Shown piece after piece: positions 8,308 to 16,443 of a stretch of DNA of 64,000 bases. Source of the stretch: CAWJKP01 sp963843465 (GTDB taxonomy: Bacteria > Planctomycetota > Planctomycetia > Pirellulales > Thermoguttaceae); assembly GCA_963843465.1 (NCBI GenBank), contig CAWJKP010000001.1, positions 2,108,001 through 2,172,000 on the forward strand, given 5' to 3'. The notes under the pieces were generated by a model. That model searched no databases and had not been told where the DNA came from. It saw only the letters and a list, made by a program, of their open reading frames with translations. Position 1 is the first letter of the stretch. Every line of letters starts with the position of its first letter. Position numbers and translations under genes: made by a program.

Positions 8308-10314
8308 TCAGTGCTTCTCCGCCGCACTGCGACCGGAAGAATCGGCTGGCGCTTTGTCGCCTCGGCTCCGAACGACCCCCAGAGGCACGTCGCCAAGTCC
8401 CACGCCCGTGTTTTGCGCAACCACGGATTGTCTGTGGCCGGTCAATTGCGGGACACGGCGAGTGGCATAGTAGTTTAGTTCCTCGAAAGTCAGCAGACCG
8501 CTAGGCCTGTTGGGCATGGGGATTGCTGGATCGGGCGTGCCGCGAAGCACCTCCAGTACGGCCTGGGTCAATACGCCGTGCCCGGATGCTTCCCGGCTGG
8601 AACCTGATCCCACGCAGGCGGCCAACACTACCACGCCCGCTTTCCCGGCTTGTCGCAGGTTCCGCATCGTCGCCGCCACTTCCTCTTCGAGAGACTCGCC
8701 GCCACGAGAATTGTCCGAGGCAATGCCGTTTCCGGAATGACACGTATCCAAGATCACGACAACGGTGCAAGGAAACTCCTTGAGATAATTGGAGAGCTCG
8801 TTGCGGGTCAACCCGACAATGCACTGCTCCTTGCTCTGATCGAAGTCATAGGGCACGAAGAAGAACTGGTTGCCGGTGTTTTCATCGATGTCGCCGTGGC
8901 CTGCGAAGGTTATGACGGCGATATCGTCTTGCGTGCATTGATCTCTGATCTGCCGGATTCCGACCAGGATACTATTCTTCGTAGCGGTCTTGTCGATCAG
9001 GGGATCCGCCACCGTGACCTTGCCGAAGACGCGGTGGTCCGCCTGGCGGAATTCGTTTGCCAGATCTTGTGCATCGGCAACCGCGTAGGACAACGGAGGA
9101 TAACCCGTGACGGACTCGTCGTACTTCGATACCCCGATCGTCAGCACGTACAGGTTTGGTTTCGCCATCCCGGACGACGGCGATGAACGCCGGGGGTGAT
9201 CTCTGCGACTTGCCGGTGACGTTGAAGCGGGGAAGAACGAAAAGCCGATCCAGGTCGCCAGGGTCAGCAGCACGGCCAGCGCCGCGCCCGCTAGAACTGG
9301 CGTTCGCGGTCGGCCGGCGGTTGCGGGCCGGGCGCGGACCCACCGCTTGACGATTCCCAGCACTTGCTTTTCCGTCAACGCCGTTCCACGACATGGCGAT
9401 GCCACCAGGGTATGACCGAAGGCCTTGCCGTCAAACCAAGGATCCTCGCTCGCTTGCGACGGATTGGCCGCGGTTTCGCCGGCTTGTAGTTCCTCGGCAA
9501 GCGACTGGAGCGGAACGCGTTGCAGCGGGTCGGTGGAGAATACCCACTCCTGCGACTTCCACTGAACGGCGAGAAACAGGCAGGCACGACCGGCCGAAGC
9601 GGCCGTGCCGTTCCTTGCCCAATGTTTGAACAGCAGGCTCTTCGGTTGTCGCAATAGCAGTCCCGAGGCCACCGGAGGGCCGCCCGGCAGGCTCACCAGC
9701 CAACGTTGGCCGCGGGAAACGTCGTTGTGATACACCTCGCCATCGCGTGCCAGAAAGGCCCGCTCGCGGGCGAACTCGGCGTCATCAAACAGCGGCGTGA
9801 CGAAGGGGTCGACGCCCTCTTCGGCTGCTTTCATGATCCGCTGGGCCATTCGCGCCCAGTCCCGGCGGAACTTTTCCGCCGTCGCCTCTTGGGTCAGGTC
9901 TTCGCCGGCGCCATTGAGGATCGCCAGGAAGATGGCCTCCGGCGATCGCTCCGCGGCGACCTCGCCTGGCCGCAGACCTTCGCGAATCAGCCGGGCGCAT
10001 TGGGCCATGGCGGCAGCGCCGGCCGGCAAGGTCTCTCCAGCCAAAAGGCGTTGAAGAAACTCCGCGGCCAGCAGATGGTCCAGCGTCGGATCGGCCGGCA
10101 CGACGATCCGCGTGATCGGCCCTTCGCCGTGCAGGAACCCCTCCGGGCCCTTTTCCATCGCCAACCGCGCCAGATCAATCAGCGGCCGGTCTTCGGCGGC
10201 AACCGGCAGCAGGCAGATTTCGCCGCGGTCGACGATTGCCTTTGCCGGTTGGAGGGTCCGGAAAATAAGCCGGCACGGCCCGTTGCGGGTCGGGATGGGA
10301 TCGTGAGTGGACAT
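8308..10314 (-). CDS. Membrane-anchored caspase-like (peptidase C14) protein
   Basis: 668 residues. The C-terminal half (about 385-625) is a caspase/metacaspase-type domain: LYVLTIGVSKYD at its start, catalytic His in FAGHGD (near 470) and catalytic Cys in ILDTCHSG (near 523). A single membrane helix (VLAGAALAVLLTLATWIGFS, near 341-361) precedes it. The N-terminal 330 residues form a domain I cannot name (RIVVPADPTLDHLLAAEFLQ); its conserved partner role is unknown. No clear ribosome binding site is seen before the ATG at 10314. The gene is first in a two-gene operon with the STAND-FGE gene. Bacterial caspases next to STAND ATPases act in regulated cell death or antiphage defence in other systems; here this is inferred from domain content and linkage only. 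Confidence 0.85.
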   Translation of the reverse strand: MSTHDPIPTRNGPCRLIFRTLQPAKAIVDRGEICLLPVAAEDRPLIDLARLAMEKGPEGFLHGEGPITRIVVPADPTLDHLLAAEFLQRLLAGETLPAGAAAMAQCARLIREGLRPGEVAAERSPEAIFLAILNGAGEDLTQEATAEKFRRDWARMAQRIMKAAEEGVDPFVTPLFDDAEFARERAFLARDGEVYHNDVSRGQRWLVSLPGGPPVASGLLLRQPKSLLFKHWARNGTAASAGRACLFLAVQWKSQEWVFSTDPLQRVPLQSLAEELQAGETAANPSQASEDPWFDGKAFGHTLVASPCRGTALTEKQVLGIVKRWVRARPATAGRPRTPVLAGAALAVLLTLATWIGFSFFPASTSPASRRDHPRRSSPSSGMAKPNLYVLTIGVSKYDESVTGYPPLSYAVADAQDLANEFRQADHRVFGKVTVADPLIDKTATKNSILVGIRQIRDQCTQDDIAVITFAGHGDIDENTGNQFFFVPYDFDQSKEQCIVGLTRNELSNYLKEFPCTVVVILDTCHSGNGIASDNSRGGESLEEEVAATMRNLRQAGKAGVVVLAACVGSGSSREASGHGVLTQAVLEVLRGTPDPAIPMPNRPSGLLTFEELNYYATRRVPQLTGHRQSVVAQNTGVGLGDVPLGVVRSRGDKAPADSSGRSAAEKH

Positions 10315-11222
10315 GGGGGTCGCTGGAGGTTCAAGCCTTAACCGTGTCGCACAGTGGTGCTTGTATCACGCTGCTTTGCCTTGGGGAAGACCGATCTGCG
10401 GACGCGGCGCCACCGGTCAGGAACGCGACGCTTATGCCCATGTATGGGGGGTGTCGTTCCCCAGTTGGCTCGCTAACTCCGGGGTGCGTCGGATTTCCAC
10501 TTGAAATATTCGCTGGCGTAGTGTATAAACTAAAGGAAGAGTCTGTAGGCAGTTCCCCGGCAGGGTTAGGCTCTCCCTCATTAGGTGCTTCTTCCGGGGG
10601 CTCCTGTCCCAAAGATGTTCGGCATGGCGATCGCTCTTGCCTTGTGGTTGCGGTCGATCGATGGCTAAGAAGGTCTTTTCGGAACAGGACAAACGGCGCG
10701 GAAACGCCGACTCGAAGCTTGACACGAACCAGTAGATGGATAAGATGGCGGTAGTTTGAGTTCTGCCTGGCAGGCAGGCGCCATCGACCCATGATCTGGG
10801 ACCTGCATGATCTGAAGGCGCGGGCGATTCGCGGTAGCGAGTAGCCTGAAAAGTGCAGTTGACCTGGATGTATGGGGCTTGATGGCATAAGAGCCTCCTT
10901 AGGCTTCTCCACCTGAGTTTCCTGCTGTTAACCGCAAAGGGTTGACAATTCCGGGTGGAGCAGGAGTGGGCAGGATCCTAAGGCAAGGCGAGCAACCTTC
11001 ACTGTTTGTTGCGCGGCCGGAAGCGTTTTTCGCCGCGGTGCCCGTGTACGGCCTGGTACGGAGCGCGATGGTTTTCGTCGCGCGGACGGGGATTGAGTTC
11101 TTTGTGAGGACGGCTGTCGTCCAACCGCCGGTTGTCCCGTCTCTGGGCTTTTGGACCGCTGCCGAGCGTTGCGCCGGCTGTGTGCCGTAATTGGCGGTTT
11201 TGGTTTCCTTCAGGTGGTGTTT
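10315..11222. other. 908-base gap upstream of the caspase operon and of rho
   Basis: The divergent caspase operon and rho both start from this region. A minus-strand frame (10331-10888) has a strong AAGGAGG before its ATG and ends 16 bases before the caspase start. Its codon use and Ser/Pro/Arg-rich product do not look coding, so I do not call it a gene. A TTGACA hexamer at 10942-10947 lies upstream of rho, with no clear -10. The 5' leader of rho may therefore be long, as in species where rho is autoregulated; this is inference. Confidence 0.4.
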
Positions 11223-12503
11223 ATGGGAAAGAAGAAAAAGGGTCGTTTGCGGGGGAGAGGCGGCATGTACGGAAACAATCCACGCAATCGCCCGCGCCCT
11301 TACCGCGAGCCGTTGGACAACGGCAACAACAACTATCACGCTCCTTCCGCCGAGTTCCCCGACAACGGTGAGCCCGGCCCGCTGGTCGCCGGCGGCGGTG
11401 TGCTGGAGATGCACCCCAACAACTACGGCTTCCTCCGCGACCCGGCCGCCAATTACCTGCGGCAGTTGACCGACCCCTTCGTGCCCGGCAGCATGATCGA
11501 GAAGTTCGGCCTGCGGGAAGGGGTGGGCGTTCAGGGCATGATCCAGCCTGGCCGCAAGCAGCAAGGCCCGCGGCTGCGGGAAATTTTTGATATCGATGGC
11601 ATGAAGCCCGAGGATTACCGCAACGTCAAGACCTTCGATCAGCTCACGCCCATCAATCCCGAAAGCTGGCTGAAACTCGAGACCGGCCCGACGCCGCTGA
11701 CCACCCGGGTGATGGACCTCTTGACGCCTCTGGGCAAAGGCCAGCGGGCGCTGATCGTCGCCCCGCCGCGAACCGGCAAGACGATCCTCTTGCAGCACAT
11801 CAGCCAGGCCATCTCCACCAACTACCCCGGCATCAAGCTGATCATCTTGCTGATCGACGAGCGGCCCGAGGAAGTCACCGACTTCCGCCGCGCGGTGATC
11901 AACGGCGAGGTGGTGGCCTCGAGCCTCGACCGCGACATCGAGAGCCACGTCCGCCTCTCCCAACTGATCATCGAGCGAGCCCGGCGGCTGGCCGAGATGG
12001 GCAAAGACGTCTTCCTCCTGCTGGACTCGATCACCCGCCTGGCCCGGGCCTTCAACAAGTGGGTCGGCAACACGGGGCGGACGATGTCCGGCGGCGTGGA
12101 CATCAAGGCCATGGACATCCCCAAGAAGCTCTTCGCCACCGCCCGGCTCTTCGAGGAGGGCGGCTCGCTGACCATCGTCGGCACGGCCCTGGTCGACACC
12201 GGCAGCCGCATGGACGAGTTGATCTTCCAGGAGTTCAAGGGCACCGGCAATATGGAGTTGGTGTTGGACCGCAAGCTGGCCGACCGCCGCGTCTGGCCGG
12301 CGATGGACATCAGCCAGTCCGGTACCCGCCGTGAGGAGAAGCTGCTCTCGCCGGAGACCTTGCAGGCGGTGACTGCATTACGGCGGATGCTCTCCAGCAT
12401 GCATCCCGTCGAGGCCATGGAGCAGTTGACGCAGAAACTGACGAAGTTCAAGTCGAATCGCGACTTCATCGAGTTGATCAGCGGTGCCCGCGTGCTGGAC
12501 TGA
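11223..12503 (+). CDS. rho: Transcription termination factor Rho
   Basis: 426 residues from the ATG at 11223, chosen because AGGTGG lies 6-8 bases upstream and the preceding in-frame residues look non-coding. Rho is the hexameric RNA-dependent ATPase that ends transcription. The cold-shock-like RNA-binding part is visible (GVLEMHPNNYGFLRDPAANY). The ATPase core has Walker A APPRTGKT at residues 180-187, Walker B LIILLIDERPEEV from about 206, and the RNA-contacting region around TGRTMSGGVDIKAMDIPKK. The N-terminal helical Rho_N domain of about 47 residues is replaced by a short basic, Asn/Arg-rich tail (MGKKKKGRLRGRGGMYGNNP). It is complete at the C-terminus. The tRNA-Phe gene follows with its own promoter. 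Confidence 0.97.
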   Translation: MGKKKKGRLRGRGGMYGNNPRNRPRPYREPLDNGNNNYHAPSAEFPDNGEPGPLVAGGGVLEMHPNNYGFLRDPAANYLRQLTDPFVPGSMIEKFGLREGVGVQGMIQPGRKQQGPRLREIFDIDGMKPEDYRNVKTFDQLTPINPESWLKLETGPTPLTTRVMDLLTPLGKGQRALIVAPPRTGKTILLQHISQAISTNYPGIKLIILLIDERPEEVTDFRRAVINGEVVASSLDRDIESHVRLSQLIIERARRLAEMGKDVFLLLDSITRLARAFNKWVGNTGRTMSGGVDIKAMDIPKKLFATARLFEEGGSLTIVGTALVDTGSRMDELIFQEFKGTGNMELVLDRKLADRRVWPAMDISQSGTRREEKLLSPETLQAVTALRRMLSSMHPVEAMEQLTQKLTKFKSNRDFIELISGARVLD

Positions 12504-12526
12504 GCGGCCGATCTGCCCGCCAAGAA

Positions 12527-12556
12527 TTGACAACGCTCGGGCAAGTTCTGTACTAT
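12527..12556 (+). promoter_or_regulatory. Probable sigma-70-type promoter of tRNA-Phe
   Basis: TTGACA at 12527-12532 and TACTAT at 12551-12556 are separated by 18 bases. The pair lies in the 84-base gap between the rho stop and the tRNA, about 32 bases before the mature tRNA 5' end, as expected for a tRNA promoter. Confidence 0.6.
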
Positions 12557-12587
12557 TACCGTTTACGGCCCACCAAGCGGGAGGAAG

Positions 12588-12660
12588 GGACAGGTAGCTC
12601 AGTTGGTAGAGCACTGGACTGAAAATCCAGGTGTCGCCGGTTCAACCCCGGCCCTGTCCA
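12588..12660 (+). tRNA. tRNA-Phe (anticodon GAA)
   Basis: A 73-base cloverleaf can be folded by eye. The acceptor stem is GGACAGG with CCTGTCC plus discriminator A. The D-stem is GCTC/GAGC, the anticodon stem CTGGA/TCCAG with loop CTGAAAA (anticodon GAA), and the T-stem GCCGG/CCGGC with loop TTCAACC. CCA is not encoded. The 3' end is a classic integration site, and the sequence after it looks like an island. Confidence 0.97.
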
Positions 12661-12724
12661 CTCAAACATGATACATAAAGCATTTATTAGCAACAACTTA
12701 CATCGACGAGCTTGAAGCCGAGTT

Positions 12725-12828
12725 TTGCAACCCATTCGATTTCTGATGGGTTGCAAAATTTCTGCAACCCATGAGGCCACCCTCTGCCACTGGATACATG
12801 GGTTGCAAAGGGTTGCAATGGGTTGCAA
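12725..12828. repeat. Six copies of GGGTTGCAA in both orientations next to tRNA-Phe
   Basis: The core GGGTTGCAA (often ATGGGTTGCAA) occurs at 12746-12756, 12798-12808, 12810-12818 and 12819-12828. The reverse complement occurs at 12725-12735 and 12763-12772. The cluster starts 65 bases after the tRNA. Such arrays act as binding sites for integrases, excisionases or replication initiators; which applies here cannot be told. No integrase gene is visible. Confidence 0.7.
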
Positions 12829-12923
12829 ACCTACCGCCTTTCGTTTCCGGCCAATCTCGGTCTGGTAGCGGGGCTATCTGCGGTTGTCCTGAGTCTCTCC
12901 AACCGCCTCATATTGCGAGTTGA

Positions 12924-13310
12924 GCCGACCTGCTCATCGCTCTCGCTCTTAGGCGGGAGACGGTAATCCACGAGGCGTGCCACGTAATCACCAAATATAA
13001 GCATGGCCCCTTCGTCGCCAACCACGGCCCCGAATGGAAGGCGGCGATGCGGAAATGCGGCGTCGAACCGATAAGAACGCATTCAGTGGATCGCAGCGGT
13101 CTGACCCACAGACAGCGGAGGTTCATCCTGCTCGGCTGCCCGAACCAGGGCATGGAGCATAAGTGCCGCATGAGTGTTCGGGAGTTCCACCTACTACAGA
13201 AGGGCATAGAATTCTGGTGCAAGCGGTGTGGAATCCACATCACGGAAAACTCGCTCATCGAGGAAGATCGGACTCCGGTCGCCGGCTGCTTGGCCGTGCC
13301 GGGACGGTGA
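12924..13310 (+). pseudogene. 5'-truncated SprT-like zinc metalloprotease
   Basis: Reading in frame from 12924 gives a SprT-like domain: TVIHEACHVITKYKHG carries the HExxH zinc motif (codons 12969-12983), followed by NHGPEWKAAMRKCGVEP and a zinc-ribbon-like end with KCRMS and WCKRCGIHIT. SprT/Spartan proteins act on DNA-protein crosslinks or are carried by mobile elements. There is no start codon upstream of the HExxH: an in-frame TGA lies at 12921 and the usual N-terminal 60 residues are missing. The first ATG (13047) is downstream of the active site. I therefore call it a remnant. The last residues (PVAGCLAVPGR) may be replaced sequence. The 202 bases after it hold nothing clear. Confidence 0.65.
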
Positions 13311-13512
13311 TGGGAGAATCACCACCGCTCCCTTGCGAAAGATAGCATTGCTCGGGTTCTGCACCCCACGGGACGGCCATGAATGCCCCGCTCTTGCTGT
13401 TTGCTCAGATGGTCGTCACCGCAATAATTCTGGAGTACGAGATAATAAAGCCCATCATGGCCTTAGACAAGCGAGGTGGGCTTCAAACCTCCAGTCATGA
13501 AAGGAACGCAGA

Positions 13513-14055
13513 ATGGCTCGCATTCAGCCGGTTGAGCGAGACGCCAGTTCCAGAACTCGGGAACTGTTGGGGGCGGTGCAGAAGAACCTGGGCATGGTGC
13601 CGAACATGATCTCCACGATGGCCCAGTCGCCCGCCGTCCTCCAGGCGTACCTTGGATTCAACCAAGGTCTGGCAAAGGGATCGCTTCCCGAGGCGTTGCG
13701 GCAAGAGATCTCGCTTGTGGTCAGCGAGACCAATCAGTGCAACTACTGCCTGTCGGCCCACACCTTCCTCGGAAGCAAGGCTGGCCTCACTGAGTCCGAT
13801 CTTATCGACGCCAGGCATGGAACGGCTTCCGACGAGAAGACCCATGCGGCGTTGGCCTTCGCCCAGAAGATCGTCCAAGATCGTGGTCATGTGAGCGACA
13901 ACGACGTGGAGGAGGTTCGGCGTGCGGGCTTTACGGATGGCGAGATCGCCGAGATCGTCGCCAACGCTGCCTTGACCACGTTCACGAACTTCTTCAACAA
14001 CGTTGCTGGCACGGAGATCGATTTCCCGGTCGCACCCTCACTGGCGGCGGTGTGA
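13513..14055 (+). CDS. AhpD-like/carboxymuconolactone decarboxylase family peroxidase-related protein
   Basis: 180 residues, start ATG 13513 with AAAGGAA upstream. The fold signature is helical with the CxxC redox motif: Cys76, Cys79 and His83 in QCNYCLSAH. This matches the AhpD-like group, which reduces alkyl hydroperoxides with a thiol partner. The N-terminus (LLGAVQKNLGMVPNMISTMA) is typical of the uncharacterised peroxidase-related subfamily. It stands among other redox and detoxification genes and converges with the dehalogenase gene downstream (28-base gap). The exact substrate is unknown. All key residues are present and the length is normal for the family. Confidence 0.85.
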   Translation: MARIQPVERDASSRTRELLGAVQKNLGMVPNMISTMAQSPAVLQAYLGFNQGLAKGSLPEALRQEISLVVSETNQCNYCLSAHTFLGSKAGLTESDLIDARHGTASDEKTHAALAFAQKIVQDRGHVSDNDVEEVRRAGFTDGEIAEIVANAALTTFTNFFNNVAGTEIDFPVAPSLAAV

Positions 14056-14083
14056 GATTGTCGAGATGCCCCGCTCGGTCGGT

Positions 14084-14758
14084 TCACGCCACAACCGAAG
14101 CGAGTTCCTTTGCCGAGCGGATGATCCTGTCAGGTTGAAATCCCAGCACTTCCACAGGGGCATTTTGACGGTTGAGCCAAAACGCCTGAAATCCGAACGC
14201 CTTTCCTCCGGCGACATCCCAGCAGTTTGAGGAGACGAATCCGATTTCCTCACGCCGGATGCCGAGGTGCGTCTCGGCCAACTGATAGACGACTGGGCTC
14301 GGCTTGTAGGTGTGAACCTCGTCCACGCTGAGGATATGCTGGAATCGCCCCTCCAGCCCGGCGTTTCGGACAACACTGTCCAGCATCCTCGGCGAGCCAT
14401 TGGACAGGATCGACAATGGCACGGTGGATAGGGTCTCCAGGGCGGCGGCGATTTCCGGGAAGGGGCTGAGTGCCAGGTACGCCTGCATCAGATGGCCGAT
14501 CTGATCCTGTGAAGGGGCGAGACCGAGAGATCGACAGGCGAACACCAGCCCGTCCTGGGTGACCTGCCAGAAGTCCTCGTACTTCCCCATGAGGGATCGT
14601 AGCCAGGTGTATTCGAGTTGCTTGGTTCGCCACAGGCCGGTCAGGTCAGAACCGTGGCCGGGGAAGACCTCCTCGCACCGGCTCAGCACGGAGCGGACAT
14701 CGAACAGCGTGCCGTAGGCGTCGAACACAAGAGCCTTGACCATCGTCGGCTCCATCAT
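14084..14758 (-). CDS. Haloacid dehalogenase, type II ((S)-2-haloacid dehalogenase-like)
   Basis: 224 residues. HAD-fold hydrolase with the nucleophile Asp13 in ALVFDAYGTLF, motif II Ser/Asn in LSILSNGSP, motif III Lys in THTYKPSP-like VHTYKPSPVVY and the motif IV region FVSSNCWDVAGGKAFGF. The SSNxWDVAGA-like segment is diagnostic for type II (L-2-haloacid) dehalogenases, which hydrolyse halogenated short acids. The ATG at 14758 overlaps the TGA of the upstream flavoprotein gene by four bases (ATGA), so translation is probably coupled. A second in-frame ATG lies at 14743, nearer to the usual start of the family. Its natural substrate cannot be told. Confidence 0.87.
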   Translation of the reverse strand: MMEPTMVKALVFDAYGTLFDVRSVLSRCEEVFPGHGSDLTGLWRTKQLEYTWLRSLMGKYEDFWQVTQDGLVFACRSLGLAPSQDQIGHLMQAYLALSPFPEIAAALETLSTVPLSILSNGSPRMLDSVVRNAGLEGRFQHILSVDEVHTYKPSPVVYQLAETHLGIRREEIGFVSSNCWDVAGGKAFGFQAFWLNRQNAPVEVLGFQPDRIIRSAKELASVVA

Positions 14759-15429
14759 GGTTGAGAAACTGGCTGGCCGATGACTGCCTCACGCAACTTC
14801 TTTGCCAACTCCTCGGCGGCACTCAGAAGAGCGGCATCTCCCTCAAAAGTCTTGACGCCCACCGAGGCCACCGTAGCCTCGGGGCCGAAGACCATCTTGA
14901 TACCGCTGAAGGAGCAGTCGTCCCCGTAGCCGCAGCGAATGCAGGGGGCGTTTCCCTGAATCACCATCGTACCCAGGTTTGTCATCCCTTCCTCCATCAT
15001 CCAGAAGCCGATTTGCGAGGTTGCCGTCTCGGCGGCAGGTGGCATCCCCGGAGTCCCTGGCGGGCAGGCCGTCGTAATCACCGTCACGCCGTACTTGCGG
15101 GCGTTGCCGCCGATCCGGTGCCGGTGGCAGTACATGCGTTCCATGAAGGCTTTCGTGCGTGCGTCCAGACTGCTATAGGGCGTGTAACCGCCGAGGACGA
15201 AGGCCGAGGCACTGTGGAAGAGTTCGGCCAGTGTTCGACCGTCATCCTGGACAACGCACTGGTTTGTCTTCACGCATCCCAGGCACGCCCGGCATGGTGA
15301 GAGATCAAGTTCGCTCAGTTTGACGAACTGGCTCGTCAGCCCGGTCAGTTCCAGAATCCGCCGAACGGCCCGATCCGTGTTGCTATCCGGTATCGGGCTT
15401 CCGCTGATGCCGACAACCTGAACACTCAT
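14755..15429 (-). CDS. Iron-sulfur flavoprotein / NADPH-dependent FMN reductase-like
   Basis: 224 residues from the ATG at 15429, chosen for GGAGAG just upstream and because MSVQVVGISGSP starts the flavodoxin-like fold. The FMN-binding loop is GISGSPIPDSNTD. Cys46, Cys49, Cys52 and Cys58 (SPCRACLGCVKTNQC) give the compact C-x2-C-x2-C-x5-C cluster motif of iron-sulfur flavoproteins, which bind a 4Fe-4S cluster and FMN and transfer electrons. A further CIRCGYGDDC cysteine group lies towards the C-terminus (near residues 165-175). It is first in a two-gene unit with the dehalogenase. A role as reductase partner in detoxification is plausible. Confidence 0.8.
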   Translation of the reverse strand: MSVQVVGISGSPIPDSNTDRAVRRILELTGLTSQFVKLSELDLSPCRACLGCVKTNQCVVQDDGRTLAELFHSASAFVLGGYTPYSSLDARTKAFMERMYCHRHRIGGNARKYGVTVITTACPPGTPGMPPAAETATSQIGFWMMEEGMTNLGTMVIQGNAPCIRCGYGDDCSFSGIKMVFGPEATVASVGVKTFEGDAALLSAAEELAKKLREAVIGQPVSQP

Positions 15430-15609
15430 GGCGATTCTCTCCGAAGAATACAAGGAAGACTTTCGCCCCGGTCGAGCAGCCATTATAGCCGATCTGTGCT
15501 GGCGAGTCAGTTTGAGCCTCCTTCGTATGCACCGCTTGGGGCTTGTCGAAGCCTCTTCGCCTGCCATACTATCAGGCTGGGAGGCAGGCTTTCCTCAAAG
15601 GAACAACAC

Positions 15610-15990
15610 ATGATCGAAACACTCCAGACGGGTTCCCCGAAAACCATCGGCTTCAAGCTGAGTGGGAAACTCCATCACGAGGACTACAAGTCGTTCGTGC
15701 CAGCCGTGGAGGCTGTCCTGGCAGCCCAGGGCAAGGTGCGTCTCTTCGCTCAGTTGGAAGATTTCCACGGGGCAGACTTGCACGCCGTCTGGGACGACCT
15801 CAAGTTCGGCTTCAAGCACTACTCGGATTTCGACCGCATCGCTATGGTCGGTGACCGGAGGTGGGAGAAGTGGATGGTCCAGATGTCCAGGCCCTTTACC
15901 AAGGCGGCGGTGAGGTATTTCGACGCATCTCGGGTCGATGATGCTTGGGCATGGCTACGAGAGGGTATCGAACCGCTGCCGTCTGCTTGA
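15610..15990 (+). CDS. SpoIIAA-like (STAS-related) protein
   Basis: 126 residues, start ATG 15610 after CAAAGGAAC. The sequence (GFKLSGKLHHEDYKSFVPAV, then DFHGADLHAVWDDLKFGFKH, then VGDRRWEKWM) matches the SpoIIAA-like family (formerly DUF3478), a STAS-related small domain that may bind lipids or small molecules. No biochemical role is established that I can name. The gene is divergent from the iron-sulfur flavoprotein and 13 bases before the MTH938-like gene, so these two are likely co-transcribed. Length is normal. Confidence 0.8.
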   Translation: MIETLQTGSPKTIGFKLSGKLHHEDYKSFVPAVEAVLAAQGKVRLFAQLEDFHGADLHAVWDDLKFGFKHYSDFDRIAMVGDRRWEKWMVQMSRPFTKAAVRYFDASRVDDAWAWLREGIEPLPSA

Positions 15991-16003
15991 TTGTGGGGGT
16001 AAC

Positions 16004-16366
16004 ATGCAACCGACAATTCAAGGCACCGAGTTTGGCAGCATCACGGTGGACGATGAGGTCTATGACCATGACATCGTGATCCGCTTGAGCGGCAAGGTGA
16101 AGAAGCGAAAGAAGAAACTGTCGAAGGAGCAATACGGTACTTCCCACACTGTTTCCCTGGCCGAGGCCGAGCACATCTACGACGACGGTGCAGAGCGGTT
16201 GGTCATCGGCACCGGTCAGTACGGAAACGTGAAGCTCTCCGACGAGGCTGAGAGCTATTTCAAGGACAAGGCATGTTCTGTGGAGCTATCGCCGACGCCC
16301 GAAGCGGTGAAAGCTTGGAACGAGGCCGAAGGGAAGACCGTCGCCATGTTCCATGTGACGTGCTAG
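16004..16366 (+). CDS. MTH938-like domain protein (DUF498)
   Basis: 120 residues from the ATG at 16004, preceded by GGGGGT. The order of motifs is that of the MTH938/Xcc1710-like fold: EFGSITVDDEVYDHDIVI at the start, AERLVIGTGQYGNVKLS in the middle and SPTPEAVKAWNEAEGKTVAM with a final HVTC. Proteins of this family are small, single-domain and of unknown molecular function; the human relative NDUFAF3 is an assembly factor for complex I. An unusual basic stretch (KVKKRKKKLSK) replaces the usual loop. Likely in one unit with the preceding gene. Confidence 0.8.
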   Translation: MQPTIQGTEFGSITVDDEVYDHDIVIRLSGKVKKRKKKLSKEQYGTSHTVSLAEAEHIYDDGAERLVIGTGQYGNVKLSDEAESYFKDKACSVELSPTPEAVKAWNEAEGKTVAMFHVTC

Positions 16367-16443
16367 TTGACGGAAACGTTCTTTACGGCCTGCCCGTCAC
16401 ACCGGGCTGTTGGGGAGTGTCATCCGGCTGGTGAGGTTTGGTC

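Noticed and set aside
5135..8470. Several plus-strand frames of 150-336 residues opposite the STAND gene
   Set aside because: No domain or RBS; compositional shadows of a long GC-rich gene with Walker and FGE motifs on the other strand.
4316..10314. Calling the FGE domain a working sulfatase-modifying enzyme
   Set aside because: The two cysteines after GGSW in active FGE are replaced, and no sulfatase gene is linked.
10331..10888. Minus-strand frame of 185 residues with a strong SD just before the caspase gene
   Set aside because: Tempting as a third component of the module, but codon use shows no third-position GC preference and the product is Ser/Pro/Arg-rich without any fold signature.
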